From NCBI RefSeq assembly GCF_009604375.1, contig NZ_WEGH01000004.1:496001-560000 (forward strand): a stretch of DNA of 64,000 nucleotides, given 5' to 3'. The stretch comes from Actinomadura macrotermitis. Its GTDB lineage: Bacteria; Actinomycetota; Actinomycetes; Streptosporangiales; Streptosporangiaceae. Under the pieces are notes generated by a model that saw nothing but the letters and a program-made list of their open reading frames with translations, was not told where the DNA came from and did not search any database. Shown piece by piece: positions 55,986-63,645 of this stretch; the first letter of the stretch is position 1; each line of letters begins with the position of its first letter. Both the position numbers and the translations under genes were made by a program.

Positions 55986-56462
55986 TCACGCTCCTTCTCG
56001 ACTGTGCTCAATATCCCGATAGCCGCCGGTGGAACCGAAGCCATCGGCGCCACGGGCGGATCCCGGAAGCTCGGTGACCTCGTGGAAGACCGCCCGCTCC
56101 ACCCGCTGCACGACCATCTGTGCGATGCGGTCGCCGCGGCTGAGCCGGACGGTGTCGCGCGGGTCGGTGTTCAGCAGGGTCACTTTGATCTCACCCCGGT
56201 AACCGGCGTCGACCGTACCGGGTGCGTTGACAATCGTCACCCCAAACTTAGCGCCCAAACCGGACCTGGGGTGAATGAACGCCGCGTAGCCGTCCGGGAG
56301 GGCGATCGCGATGCCCGTCGGCACCAGCGCCCGCTCCCCCGGCGGCAGCTCCACGTCGACGGCGGCGACCAGGTCCGCGCCCGCGTCGCCCGCGTGCGCG
56401 TACTCCGGTACCGGCAGTCCCGGATCGAGCCGTTTGATCAGTACGTCGACCTTGTCGCCCAC
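55986..56462 (-). CDS. dut: dUTP diphosphatase
   Basis: 158 residues, the normal length of a trimeric dUTPase. The five family motifs are present: AGDAGADL, PRSGLGAKFG, GTVDAGYRGEIKVTL, RGDRIAQMVVQ, and the C-terminal arm RGADGFGSTGGYRD. It hydrolyses dUTP to dUMP and pyrophosphate, keeping uracil out of DNA and feeding dTMP synthesis. It lies between a thioesterase gene and the DUF3710 gene on the same strand. Confidence 0.97.
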   Translation of the reverse strand: MGDKVDVLIKRLDPGLPVPEYAHAGDAGADLVAAVDVELPPGERALVPTGIAIALPDGYAAFIHPRSGLGAKFGVTIVNAPGTVDAGYRGEIKVTLLNTDPRDTVRLSRGDRIAQMVVQRVERAVFHEVTELPGSARGADGFGSTGGYRDIEHSREGA

Positions 56463-56472
56463 GCCTCCACCT

Positions 56473-57018
56473 TCAGGGATTGACCTCGCGGTCGGGGGTC
56501 ATGCCGCCGACTCCGTCGCCGTGCTCGGTGAAGTGCGCGACCGGCACCTCGATGAACAGCGCGGCGCCCCGCACCGCCACCGGGCCGTCCGGCGCGTCCA
56601 GCCGGGCCTCGGCCTCCAGGTAGGCCTTGCGGCCGACGACCCCGGTACAGCGCGTCGTGATGTGCAGGGTCGTGCCCACCGGCACCGGCCGCAGGTAGTC
56701 GGTCTCCAGCCGGCCGGTGACATAGGGCTTGCGGAGCAGCCAGACGACCATACCGAGCGCCTCGTCCATGGCCGTCGCCAAAACGCCGCCGTGCGCGAGT
56801 CCGGGGGCGCCCTGGTGCACGTCGCCGACGGTGAACTCGGCGGTGACGCTCAGCCCGTCGTGGCTGACGGCCTCCAGGTGCAGGCCGGTCGGGTGGTCGG
56901 GGCCGCAGCCGAAGCACTTGGCGTAGTGCGGGCCGAGCTTCTCACCGATCAGCGCGTCGGGGTGGGGCCGCGGTTCCGGGGTGCCGGGAGGCGGGACGGT
57001 CAGGGCGGAACGATTCAC
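56473..57018 (-). CDS. PaaI-type hotdog thioesterase
   Basis: 181 residues. A CFGCGPDHPTGL motif near the N-terminus and VHQGAPGLAHGGVLATAMDEALG, the catalytic HGG-D region, identify the hotdog-fold PaaI/YbgC type. It should hydrolyse acyl-CoA thioesters; the acyl group is unknown. It is 10 bp upstream of dut on the same strand and so lies in the same operon. It is divergent from the MauE-like operon. Confidence 0.85.
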   Translation of the reverse strand: MNRSALTVPPPGTPEPRPHPDALIGEKLGPHYAKCFGCGPDHPTGLHLEAVSHDGLSVTAEFTVGDVHQGAPGLAHGGVLATAMDEALGMVVWLLRKPYVTGRLETDYLRPVPVGTTLHITTRCTGVVGRKAYLEAEARLDAPDGPVAVRGAALFIEVPVAHFTEHGDGVGGMTPDREVNP

Positions 57019-57126
57019 TCGTCGAGATTACCGTCTGTCCACTTGTGGCAGGTTTGGCCCTGCGGTGAAGCCGGCGACGTAGCGTTGATCCAGTCACAGA
57101 ACGTGCGCCAGGGCCGGAGGGCACAG

Positions 57127-57819
57127 ATGAGGCGACAGGTCGTGCACCGCTCCCTCGACGGCACGCGGGTACGGCTGGCCGGCTCGCACGACCTCGGGCG
57201 GCCCGTGACCTCGGTGACGCGGATCGCCGTCGGCGGCAGGCTGCACGAGATGTCCAGCGGCACCCGCGAGGGGGCCCTCGGCTGGGCCGAGGACATCGGC
57301 GTGCAGCGCTTCGAGCAGGAGTTCCGGGTGCAGGGCGGGCGGCTGCGCGTCGGCCGCACCGCCACCCGCGACCCCGACACCGGCGTGTCGGACCCGGTGC
57401 TGGCCGCCGTCTGGGAGGGCCGCCGTCACGCGGTGTTCACCCACCTTTACCACGGGCGTCCCGCCGACGCCGTGGCGTTCTTCGGCACCGTCCGGCTGAC
57501 CGAGCACGACGACGGGATCACCGCCGCGCCGCAGGGCCGGGCGCTGCGCCCCGACCCCGCCGAACTGGTCAAGGAGGTCCCCGGGCTCGGCCTGCTGGAG
57601 ATCACCGCGCTGACCGCGCAGACCCGGCGGCGGCTGCCGGGCTGGCGCGGCGCGTCGGTCGCGGGCGGTGAGCTGTTCCGCGACGAGGTCGAGGGGCAGG
57701 GCCCCTACTTCCTGCTGGCGCTGAGGTCGCTGCTGGTGACCGTCCTGCCCGAGGAGCACCGGGTGCGCGAGACGCCCGCACGGCTGGCGGGCCTCACCGT
57801 CGAGGCGGTCGCCGGATGA
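57127..57819 (+). CDS. Hypothetical protein, first gene of the Mau-like operon
   Basis: 230 residues, ATG 57127 after GGAGGG. No signal or membrane segment and no cysteine. The middle region is beta-rich (RFEQEFRVQGGRLRVGRTAT; RHAVFTHLYHGRPADAVAFF). I recognise no family. It overlaps the mauE-like gene by 4 bp (ATGA), which ties it functionally to that operon. It is not a MauB-type beta-propeller and is too small to be one. Whether it is an enzyme, chaperone or partner of the Cys-rich protein is open. Confidence 0.6.
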   Translation: MRRQVVHRSLDGTRVRLAGSHDLGRPVTSVTRIAVGGRLHEMSSGTREGALGWAEDIGVQRFEQEFRVQGGRLRVGRTATRDPDTGVSDPVLAAVWEGRRHAVFTHLYHGRPADAVAFFGTVRLTEHDDGITAAPQGRALRPDPAELVKEVPGLGLLEITALTAQTRRRLPGWRGASVAGGELFRDEVEGQGPYFLLALRSLLVTVLPEEHRVRETPARLAGLTVEAVAG

Positions 57820-58331
57820 GGGAGCTGCTGGCGGGCGTCGCCGCGGTGGCGGTCCCGCTGGTGTTCCTGGCGTCGCTGTACGGGCAGGTGCGGCGGCCGG
57901 GCGCGCTGCCCGCGGCGCTGCGCGCTCAGCGGGTGCTGCCTGCGGGGCTCACAGTCCCGGGCGCTGCGCTGGCGATCGCGGCGGAGGCGGCGGCGGGCGC
58001 CTCGGTCCTCGCCGGGCTGGTCTCCGGCGCGGGGGCGGTGCTGCGCCTCGGGATGGGGCTGGGGGCCGTCCTGCTGGCCGGATACGCCCTGTACGCGGCA
58101 TACGTGTCGCGTGTCCGCAGCGGGGTGCCGTGCGGGTGCGCCGGGGACGGGACGCCGATGACCGGGTGGGTCGCGGCCCGCGCCGCCGCGCTGGCGGCAC
58201 TGGCCCTCGCGGGCGCCCTGGCCGGACCGGCCCCGATGCGGGCGGTCGCGGTCGTCGCCGGTCTGGCGTTCGCGGTGCTGCTGTGGACACTGCCGCAGGC
58301 CATGAGCTACGAGAGGACCACGGCGGGATGA
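57816..58331 (+). CDS. MauE/DoxX-like redox-associated membrane protein
   Basis: 171 residues, four or five membrane segments. The loop after the third segment holds CGCAGDGTPMTGWV (C106, C108), close to the conserved CGC-G motif of MauE. MauE works with MauD in forming the six disulfides of the methylamine dehydrogenase light chain. The gene overlaps its neighbours on both sides by 4 bp, so the operon is translationally coupled. Confidence 0.8.
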   Translation: MRELLAGVAAVAVPLVFLASLYGQVRRPGALPAALRAQRVLPAGLTVPGAALAIAAEAAAGASVLAGLVSGAGAVLRLGMGLGAVLLAGYALYAAYVSRVRSGVPCGCAGDGTPMTGWVAARAAALAALALAGALAGPAPMRAVAVVAGLAFAVLLWTLPQAMSYERTTAG

Positions 58332-58792
58332 GTTTCCAGACCAGTGCGCTGCTGCTGTCATGGGTGGCGATCCTGCTGCTCGCCCTGGTGGTGGCGGGCC
58401 TCGTCCGGCAGGTGCACGCGCTGGCGCAGGGCGCACCCCGGCAGGCCGAGCTCGGCCCGCCGCCCGGTTCGGCGGCCCCGGCGTTCGACCGGCTCGGCCC
58501 CGGGCTGCTGCTGTTCCTGGACCGCGACTGCGGGGTGTGCGGCGAGGTGCTGGACGCGGCGGGCGACCTGGGCCGCCCGCTGCGGGCGATCTTCTCGGGC
58601 CCGGCGCCCACCGGTCTGCCGCCCGGCGTCACGGTGCTGGCGGGCGAGGGCGAGGGCCTGTTCACCGAGTACAAGGTGCCCGCCACGCCGTTCGCGGTGG
58701 TGGTGGACGAGGGCGGGCGGATCAGGGCGTCCGAGCCGGTCGGCTCCACGGACGCGCTGCGCGGGCTGCTGGAGCTGGAGGGAGCGCGATGA
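58328..58792 (+). CDS. MauD-like membrane-anchored thioredoxin-fold protein
   Basis: 154 residues. One N-terminal membrane anchor (SALLLSWVAILLLALVVAGL), a short linker, then a thioredoxin-type domain with a CxxC site FLDRDCGVCGEVLDAA (C68, C71) and the cis-Pro region YKVPATPFAVVVDEGG. This is the layout of MauD and other extracytoplasmic thiol oxidoreductases, shorter than usual. It should move disulfides with the MauE-like protein outside the membrane, on the Cys-rich protein encoded next. Confidence 0.8.
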   Translation: MSFQTSALLLSWVAILLLALVVAGLVRQVHALAQGAPRQAELGPPPGSAAPAFDRLGPGLLLFLDRDCGVCGEVLDAAGDLGRPLRAIFSGPAPTGLPPGVTVLAGEGEGLFTEYKVPATPFAVVVDEGGRIRASEPVGSTDALRGLLELEGAR

Positions 58793-59340
58793 TCGAACTG
58801 GAGGACGTCCCGCCGCTGCGCGGGCCCCGGCCGCACACCGCCGAGCGGGTCCGGCGCCGCGCGCCCGCCCGCGAGGCGCGGGTCCGGCCGGTGCGGCGCA
58901 GCGTGCTGACCGGGCTGCTCGGCGCCGGGGCGACGGTCGGGCTGAACGCGCTCGGGGTCTTCCCGCCGGCGCGCAAGGCCGTCCAGTCGGGGTTCAGCCT
59001 GGCCGGATACTACGACATCTACCCGCGCTGCCCGTCCTACGCGGCCAACCACAACTGCTCCCCCGGCTGCGGGCCGAGCCTGGTGTGCTCGGTGTGCTGC
59101 CGGACGAGCGGCAAGTACAAGGGCTTCCACAAGTCGGGCGTCTCGGACCCGGGCCGCTACAAGCTGCGCCCGAACCAGTGCTACGGCGGCGGCTACGACG
59201 GGTGGATCTGGGCGTACACGCGCCCCTGCGGGGGCTGCGCGCGCGGGGTCACCTGGCGCTGCCACGACGGGTGGAAGAAGTCCAGCCGGGGCAGCTGGTA
59301 CAAGACCATCTGCCGTAAGTCGATGGCATGCCGGCACTGA
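58789..59340 (+). CDS. Tat-exported 12-cysteine protein, MauA-like without TTQ tryptophan
   Basis: 183 residues. The N-terminus is a long basic leader with a twin arginine (VRRSVLTGLLGAGATVGLNA, R36-R37), as in MauA. The mature part has exactly 12 cysteines (81, 90, 94, 100, 103, 104, 131, 147, 150, 158, 175, 181), as in the methylamine dehydrogenase light chain. CYGGGYDGWIWAYTRPC keeps the MauA spacing of 15 residues between cysteines and its DG and AY-R positions. However, the residue four before C131 is Arg, where MauA has the first TTQ tryptophan, so the standard cofactor cannot form. It is most likely a disulfide-rich extracytoplasmic protein matured by the two preceding gene products. 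Confidence 0.75.
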   Translation: MIELEDVPPLRGPRPHTAERVRRRAPAREARVRPVRRSVLTGLLGAGATVGLNALGVFPPARKAVQSGFSLAGYYDIYPRCPSYAANHNCSPGCGPSLVCSVCCRTSGKYKGFHKSGVSDPGRYKLRPNQCYGGGYDGWIWAYTRPCGGCARGVTWRCHDGWKKSSRGSWYKTICRKSMACRH

Positions 59341-59495
59341 CCGCCGGGCGGCTGCGGCGGGGGCTCACCGAGCCGCTGCTGCCGGTCGCCGCCCTGTCGC
59401 TGCTGGCGGTCGCGGCGGCGGCGCTCTCCGCGACGGTCCTCTGCTGGGCGTCGGTGGGGGCGCTCGCCGGGTTCGCGCTCTCGGGCAGTGTCTGA
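59328..59495 (+). CDS. Small membrane protein after the Cys-rich gene
   Basis: A 55-residue open frame beginning MPALTAGRLRRGLTEPLLPV, too short for usual gene finding. It overlaps the previous gene's end by 13 bp in another frame. Residues 16-55 form two hydrophobic segments (VAALSLLAVAAAALSATVL; GALAGFALSGSV). Its coupling to the operon and its composition suggest that it is real, but there is no family evidence and no clear ribosome binding site. A small helper of the MauE/MauD-like system is possible. Confidence 0.45.
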   Translation: MPALTAGRLRRGLTEPLLPVAALSLLAVAAAALSATVLCWASVGALAGFALSGSV

Positions 59496-59513
59496 ACGCG
59501 TAACAGCGAATCC

Positions 59514-60068
59514 GTGCTGTTCTCGCCAGGTTGGCGGGCCCCGATACGGCAGGGCGAGGTCCTGGCCGTCTTCACCCTCGGGCTGCTGCTCGGGGGCATC
59601 CTCAGCGCGACGGTGATCTGGCTGCTGTCCGGGCTCGCCGAACCGCTGCCGTCTTCTGCGCGCGCGCTCGCGATCGTCGCGGTCGCCGCGCTGGGGGCTG
59701 CGCGCGAGTTCGGGCTGCTGTCCATCCCGTTGCCGCAGAACGCTCGTCAGATTCCGCAAGAGGTTCTGCAGACGCGCCTGCGCCGGGGTTCCCTGCAGTT
59801 CGGCTTCGAACTGGGGACGGGCGTCCGGACGTACGTGTCGGCGAGCACTCCCTACGTCCTGGCGCTCGGCCTGCTGCTGAGCCACCAGGGGCCGTTCGCG
59901 ACGGCCGCGGCGGGTTCGGCCTTCGGCGCGGGCCGGGCGCTCAGCGCCGCGCTGACGTGGTGGTCGCGCGACCCGGACCGGGACGCCCGGATCGCCGTCC
60001 GGATGCCCTGGATCAAACGCCTCACCGCCCTTGCGGTCTTCCTCGCCCTGGCCCTCTGGGCGATATGA
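59514..60068 (+). CDS. Membrane protein of the Mau-like operon, unknown
   Basis: 184 residues, GTG start 18 bp after the small protein's stop. Five to six hydrophobic segments: AVFTLGLLLGGILSATVIWL, ALAIVAVAALGAAREFGLLS, YVSASTPYVLALGLLLS, and others. There are no cysteines, so it is not a redox member. I know no family name. Position suggests that it belongs to the same operon and could be a transporter or exporter for the system. Confidence 0.6.
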   Translation: MLFSPGWRAPIRQGEVLAVFTLGLLLGGILSATVIWLLSGLAEPLPSSARALAIVAVAALGAAREFGLLSIPLPQNARQIPQEVLQTRLRRGSLQFGFELGTGVRTYVSASTPYVLALGLLLSHQGPFATAAAGSAFGAGRALSAALTWWSRDPDRDARIAVRMPWIKRLTALAVFLALALWAI

Positions 60069-60096
60069 TCGGGTTCACCCGAGGGAGGGGCCGGAC

Positions 60097-60360
60097 ATGC
60101 CGCTGATCTTCGCCACGCTGATCGGCCTGCTGTCCGGCGACCACGTCGTGCTGACGCTCGCCGCGCTGACCGTCGCGGGCCTGCTGGTGCTGGCGGCGGC
60201 GCACGCGGTGGCGCGGCGCGAACCGCCGGCGGTCCTCGCCCGGCTGCGCACGACACTGCGCGAACGCACCCTGCGCACGGCGTTCCTGCCGCAGCGCGAC
60301 CCCGACGCGGCGGGCCGTCCGCGCCCCAGGGCACCCGGAGTGAAGATCAGCGCCGTCTGA
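60097..60360 (+). CDS. DUF6412 small membrane protein
   Basis: 87 residues from ATG 60097 with GGGAGGGG upstream. Two membrane segments (PLIFATLIGLLSGDHVVLTL and VAGLLVLAAAHAVA) are followed by a basic tail (RLRTTLRERTLRTAFLPQRD). This short protein is regularly found just before a YidC paralogue in actinomycetes, as here (28 bp). Its function is unknown; it may assist the insertase. Confidence 0.65.
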   Translation: MPLIFATLIGLLSGDHVVLTLAALTVAGLLVLAAAHAVARREPPAVLARLRTTLRERTLRTAFLPQRDPDAAGRPRPRAPGVKISAV

Positions 60361-60388
60361 TCCCTCTCTCTCCGGAAGGACCTTCCAC

Positions 60389-61042
60389 GTGTTCGACATG
60401 CCCGTCTCCCTTGCCCACGACCTCGTCTCCGGCCTCGCCGGACTACTGCAGCCGGTGGCCGGCGGCCTGGCCGCCACCGTCGCGATCGTCCTGTTCACCA
60501 TGCTGGTGCGGCTGCTGCTGACGCCGCTCGCGGTGCCGCAGATCCGCGGGCAGCGCCGTATGGCCGAGCTCCTGCCGCAGCTTCAGGAGCTGCAGAAGAA
60601 GCACGCCAAGGACCCGGCGCGGCTCCAGCGCGAAACGGCCGCGCTCTACCGGGCCCAGGGGTCCTCGCTCCTGCGGGGCTTCCTGCCCGGGCTCCTGCAG
60701 ATGCCGTTCTTCATGGTCATGTACCGGCTGTTCGCGTCCGCGACCGTCGCCGGGCACCAGAACCTGCTGCTGGCGCACACCCTGCTGGCGACGCCGCTCG
60801 GGCAGAACTGGCTCGGCGTGGGCCTGCTCTCGCCGCCGTCCCTGGTGTTCCTCGGCCTGTTCGCGCTTCTGGCGGCCGTCGCGTGGTGGACGTCGCGGCG
60901 GGCGACCGGGCTACTGCGGCTGCTGCCGTACGGGACGATCGTGATGGCGATGTTCATGCCGCTCGCCGCCGGGGTGTACCTGCTGACGAGCGGAGCGTGG
61001 ACGGCCGCCGAGCGGACCGTTCTGCAGCGCCGATTCGCTTGA
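60389..61042 (+). CDS. YidC/Oxa1-type membrane insertase paralogue
   Basis: 217 residues, short YidC of the YidC2/paralogue type. The conserved core is visible: membrane segment VAIVLFTMLVRLLLTPLAVP, the coiled cytoplasmic hairpin RMAELLPQLQELQKKHAKDP and the following GFLPGLLQMPFFMVMYRLF. The positively charged groove Arg is in LVRLLLTPL. The lipoprotein signal of YidC1-type proteins is missing. It probably inserts specific small membrane proteins, of which several lie directly upstream. Confidence 0.9.
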   Translation: MFDMPVSLAHDLVSGLAGLLQPVAGGLAATVAIVLFTMLVRLLLTPLAVPQIRGQRRMAELLPQLQELQKKHAKDPARLQRETAALYRAQGSSLLRGFLPGLLQMPFFMVMYRLFASATVAGHQNLLLAHTLLATPLGQNWLGVGLLSPPSLVFLGLFALLAAVAWWTSRRATGLLRLLPYGTIVMAMFMPLAAGVYLLTSGAWTAAERTVLQRRFA

Positions 61043-61112
61043 CCTTGAGCCCGGGGCTCGCTTCGATGGAACCGAATTGCGTTCTGGATGCGGGCCCCGG
61101 GGACGGTGCAGC

Positions 61113-62393
61113 GTGACGACGATGACCCGAATCGACCTGTCCGACCTGGATTTCTGGGCGCTGCCCCGGTGGCAGCGCGAGGCGGCCTTCGCCGAACTGC
61201 GCGAACGCGACCATCCGCGGTTCTTCCCCGAACTCAAGCTGCCGTTCATCAAGAACGGCGCGGGCTACTGGGCGCTCGTCCGGCACGCCGACGTCGTCGG
61301 GGCGAGCCGCAACCCCGAGGTCTTCTCCAGCGAGCCGTGCTCCAACAGCATCGCCGACCTGCCGCCCTACCTGGCCCGCTACTTCGGCTCGATGATCAAC
61401 ATGGACGACCCGCGGCACGCCAAGATCCGCCGCATCGTGTCCCGCGCGTTCACCCCGCGCGTCCTGGCCAAGCTGGAGGAGGACCTGCAGAGGTCGGCGA
61501 CCCGCATCGTCGACGACCTGCTGCGCGACGGGCCCGGCGACTTCGTCACCCAGGTCGCGGCCCGGCTGCCGCTCCAGGTCATCTGCGACATGATGGGCAT
61601 CCCCGAGCACGTCCGGCCGACGGTCTACGAGCGCACCAACGTCATCCTCGGGCTCGGCGACCCCGAGTACACCGGCGGCCGGGAGTTCGCCAAGTCCGGC
61701 GTCACCCGCACCGGCATCCTGTACGGCCTCACCGCCGGCCTGGCCGCCGGGTACGAGCTGAACCACCTGGCGATGAAGCTGGCCCGCCGCCGGCGCCGCG
61801 AGCCGGGCGACGACCTGGTGTCGGCCCTGGTCACCGCCAACATCGACGGCGAGTCCCTCACCGACCAGGAGATCGGCTCGTTCTTCATCCTGCTGGTCGT
61901 CGCCGGGAACGAGACGACCCGCAACGCCATGTCGCACGGCCTGAAGCTCCTCACCGACAACCCGGACCAGCGCGAGCTGCTGCTGTCGGACTTCGACGCC
62001 CGCATCCCCGGCGCGATCGAGGAGATCCTCCGGATGTCCACCCCGGTCATCCAGTTCCGGCGCACCCTGACCCGCGACCACGAGATGAACGGCCACCACT
62101 ACAGGGCGGGCGACAAGGTCCTGCTGTTCTACAACTCGGCCAACCGCGACGCCGAGGTGTTCGCCGACCCCGACACCTTCGACATCACCCGCTCCCCCAA
62201 CCCCCACGTCGGCTTCGGCGGCCCGGGCCCGCACTTCTGCATGGGCGCCAACCTGGCCCGCCGCGAGATGACGGTGATGTTCCGCGAGCTGTTCACCCGC
62301 GTCCCCGAGATCCGCGCCACCGGCCGCCCCGACCGCCTCTATTCGAACTTCATCAACGGCATCAAGCACCTCCAGTGCACCTGGCCCCGCTGA
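61113..62393 (+). CDS. Cytochrome P450 (CYP125-like)
   Basis: 426 residues from GTG 61113. The I-helix is VVAGNETTRN (A264-T269), the ExxR is EEILR (E304, R307) and the heme loop GFGGPGPHFCMGANLARRE has the ligand cysteine C376. Sequence around YSNFINGIKHLQCTW and the N-terminus resembles steroid C26/C27 monooxygenases (CYP125/CYP124/CYP142), which oxidise sterol side chains. No sterol catabolic genes or electron carrier adjoin, so the substrate is uncertain. It is 9 bp upstream of an F420 enzyme gene and likely cotranscribed. Confidence 0.9.
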   Translation: MTTMTRIDLSDLDFWALPRWQREAAFAELRERDHPRFFPELKLPFIKNGAGYWALVRHADVVGASRNPEVFSSEPCSNSIADLPPYLARYFGSMINMDDPRHAKIRRIVSRAFTPRVLAKLEEDLQRSATRIVDDLLRDGPGDFVTQVAARLPLQVICDMMGIPEHVRPTVYERTNVILGLGDPEYTGGREFAKSGVTRTGILYGLTAGLAAGYELNHLAMKLARRRRREPGDDLVSALVTANIDGESLTDQEIGSFFILLVVAGNETTRNAMSHGLKLLTDNPDQRELLLSDFDARIPGAIEEILRMSTPVIQFRRTLTRDHEMNGHHYRAGDKVLLFYNSANRDAEVFADPDTFDITRSPNPHVGFGGPGPHFCMGANLARREMTVMFRELFTRVPEIRATGRPDRLYSNFINGIKHLQCTWPR

Positions 62394-62402
62394 AAGGGAT
62401 CC

Positions 62403-62831
62403 GTGGAAGAACCCACCGACAGCCCCACCGGCTGGGTCGCGTCCCACATCCGCAACTACGTCGAAACCGACGGCCAAAAGGGCCACCTGTACCAGGGCAT
62501 GCCCACCCTGCTCCTGACGACCCGCGGCCGCAGAACGGGCACCCTCCGCCGCACCGCCCTGATCTACGGCGAGGCCGAGGGCCGTCATCTGCTGGTCGCC
62601 TCCAACGGCGGCTCCGACCAGGACCCGGCCTGGTACCTCAACCTGACCGCGGACCCGGAGGTCAACGTGCAGGTGGGCGCGGAGAAGTTCCCCGCCCACG
62701 CCCGCACGGCGTCACCGGACGAGAAGCAAAAGCTGTGGCCGGTAATGACGGCCGTTTTCCCGACCTACGACACCTACCAGACCAAATCCACCCGAGACCT
62801 CCCCCTGATCATCCTGGAGCCCCACCCTTAA
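62403..62831 (+). CDS. Deazaflavin (F420)-dependent nitroreductase family protein
   Basis: 142 residues, GTG start after AAAGGGA. The split-barrel Ddn fold is seen: GMPTLLLTTRGRRTGTLRRT, which binds the F420 phosphate, and ASNGGSDQDPAWYLNLTADP. This matches Ddn, which reduces nitroimidazoles and quinones with F420H2. Cotranscription with the P450 suggests a shared pathway, for example reduction of a P450 product or of a quinone. Confidence 0.9.
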   Translation: MEEPTDSPTGWVASHIRNYVETDGQKGHLYQGMPTLLLTTRGRRTGTLRRTALIYGEAEGRHLLVASNGGSDQDPAWYLNLTADPEVNVQVGAEKFPAHARTASPDEKQKLWPVMTAVFPTYDTYQTKSTRDLPLIILEPHP

Positions 62832-62944
62832 TTCCGATCCGCCCGACATAACCCCCACATCTCCACAACCACGTCGCGATACTTGCCTCACGCTTCCTTG
62901 ACGCACGGCTCAAAGCATCGAAGGCTCGATGCCAGCGCAACTCG

Positions 62945-63157
62945 GTGAAAGTTTTCGGGCGGAGGGCGGTCGTGCACCTCACCTTCATCCGCAAGGACAC
63001 CGAGCCGGTCGTACGGCTCCCCGCCGCGATGGCGGAGATCATCATGGAGGCGGCGCGTGGCAACTACGAGCGCAGGAAGCGACACTTCACGCCTGGAGCC
63101 CACCCCCGCCCGGCTGAGGACGTACGGACGCGCCGAGAGCAAGCCGACGTTCGCTGA
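62945..63157 (+). pseudogene. Shrunken member of the small protein family that precedes DUF6879
   Basis: An open frame of 70 residues. HLTFIRKDTEPVVRLPAAMA and EIIMEAARGNYERRKR resemble the first and last parts of a small actinomycete protein that normally sits before DUF6879-XRE pairs. The usual middle part, about 35 residues with a CPT-x(n)-VQGW stretch, is missing at RKD/TEP, as if deleted in frame. The frame overlaps the DUF6879 gene by 100 bp and lacks a ribosome binding site. Recognition is from memory and moderate; it could also be a spurious frame. Confidence 0.35.
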
Positions 63158-63641
63158 ACTCCTGGCGGACTGCACCACGTCGGCGGTGCATCTGGAGATG
63201 CACGATCAGCACATCACCGACGACCCTCGCTTTCTGGCCTGGAAGGAGGGGCGGCCACAGCCTCAGACGAGCGATGGCCGCGCCTTCCGGGACGCGGTCA
63301 GCGCCGCCGTGGCGCGCGGGGTGCAGGTGCGACGAGCCCGCATCGTGTCCGAGCCCGCCAGTGAATACATCAAGTGGGAGCACAGCCTCACGGCCGAACA
63401 CAACATCGCGGCCGGCGAATGGGTGCGCTGGCTGCCACGCCCGCTGGCCTCGTCCCTGCTCCTGCCGGGCAACCCCTTCTGGGTGTTCGACGGCCGCATG
63501 GTCCGCTTCTCGATCTTCGACGGTGACGGCAGGGTCGTAGGGCACCAGTTCAGCGACGCTCCGGCCCTTGCCGCCTCCTGCGCATCGGCGTTCGAAGCGG
63601 TGTGGGCACTCGCCGTCGACCATGAGAACTACAAGGCCTGA
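63057..63641 (+). CDS. DUF6879 family protein
   Basis: 194 residues. GTG 63057 is set by a perfect GGAGG 6 bases upstream. The core ARIVSEPASEYIKWEHSLT, then NIAAGEWVRWLPR, and NPFWVFDGRMVRFSIFDGDG are characteristic of DUF6879. These proteins are encoded next to XRE regulators in large numbers in actinomycetes and are suspected partners of them; the function is unknown. The first 30 residues are low-complexity and may not be part of the fold. The XRE gene starts 4 bp after the stop. Confidence 0.85.
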   Translation: MATTSAGSDTSRLEPTPARLRTYGRAESKPTFAELLADCTTSAVHLEMHDQHITDDPRFLAWKEGRPQPQTSDGRAFRDAVSAAVARGVQVRRARIVSEPASEYIKWEHSLTAEHNIAAGEWVRWLPRPLASSLLLPGNPFWVFDGRMVRFSIFDGDGRVVGHQFSDAPALAASCASAFEAVWALAVDHENYKA

Positions 63642-63645
63642 GGCC

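Noticed and set aside
58789..59340. Functional TTQ methylamine dehydrogenase light chain
   Set aside because: The first TTQ tryptophan position holds Arg and no heavy-chain gene is nearby, so a standard dehydrogenase is not supported.
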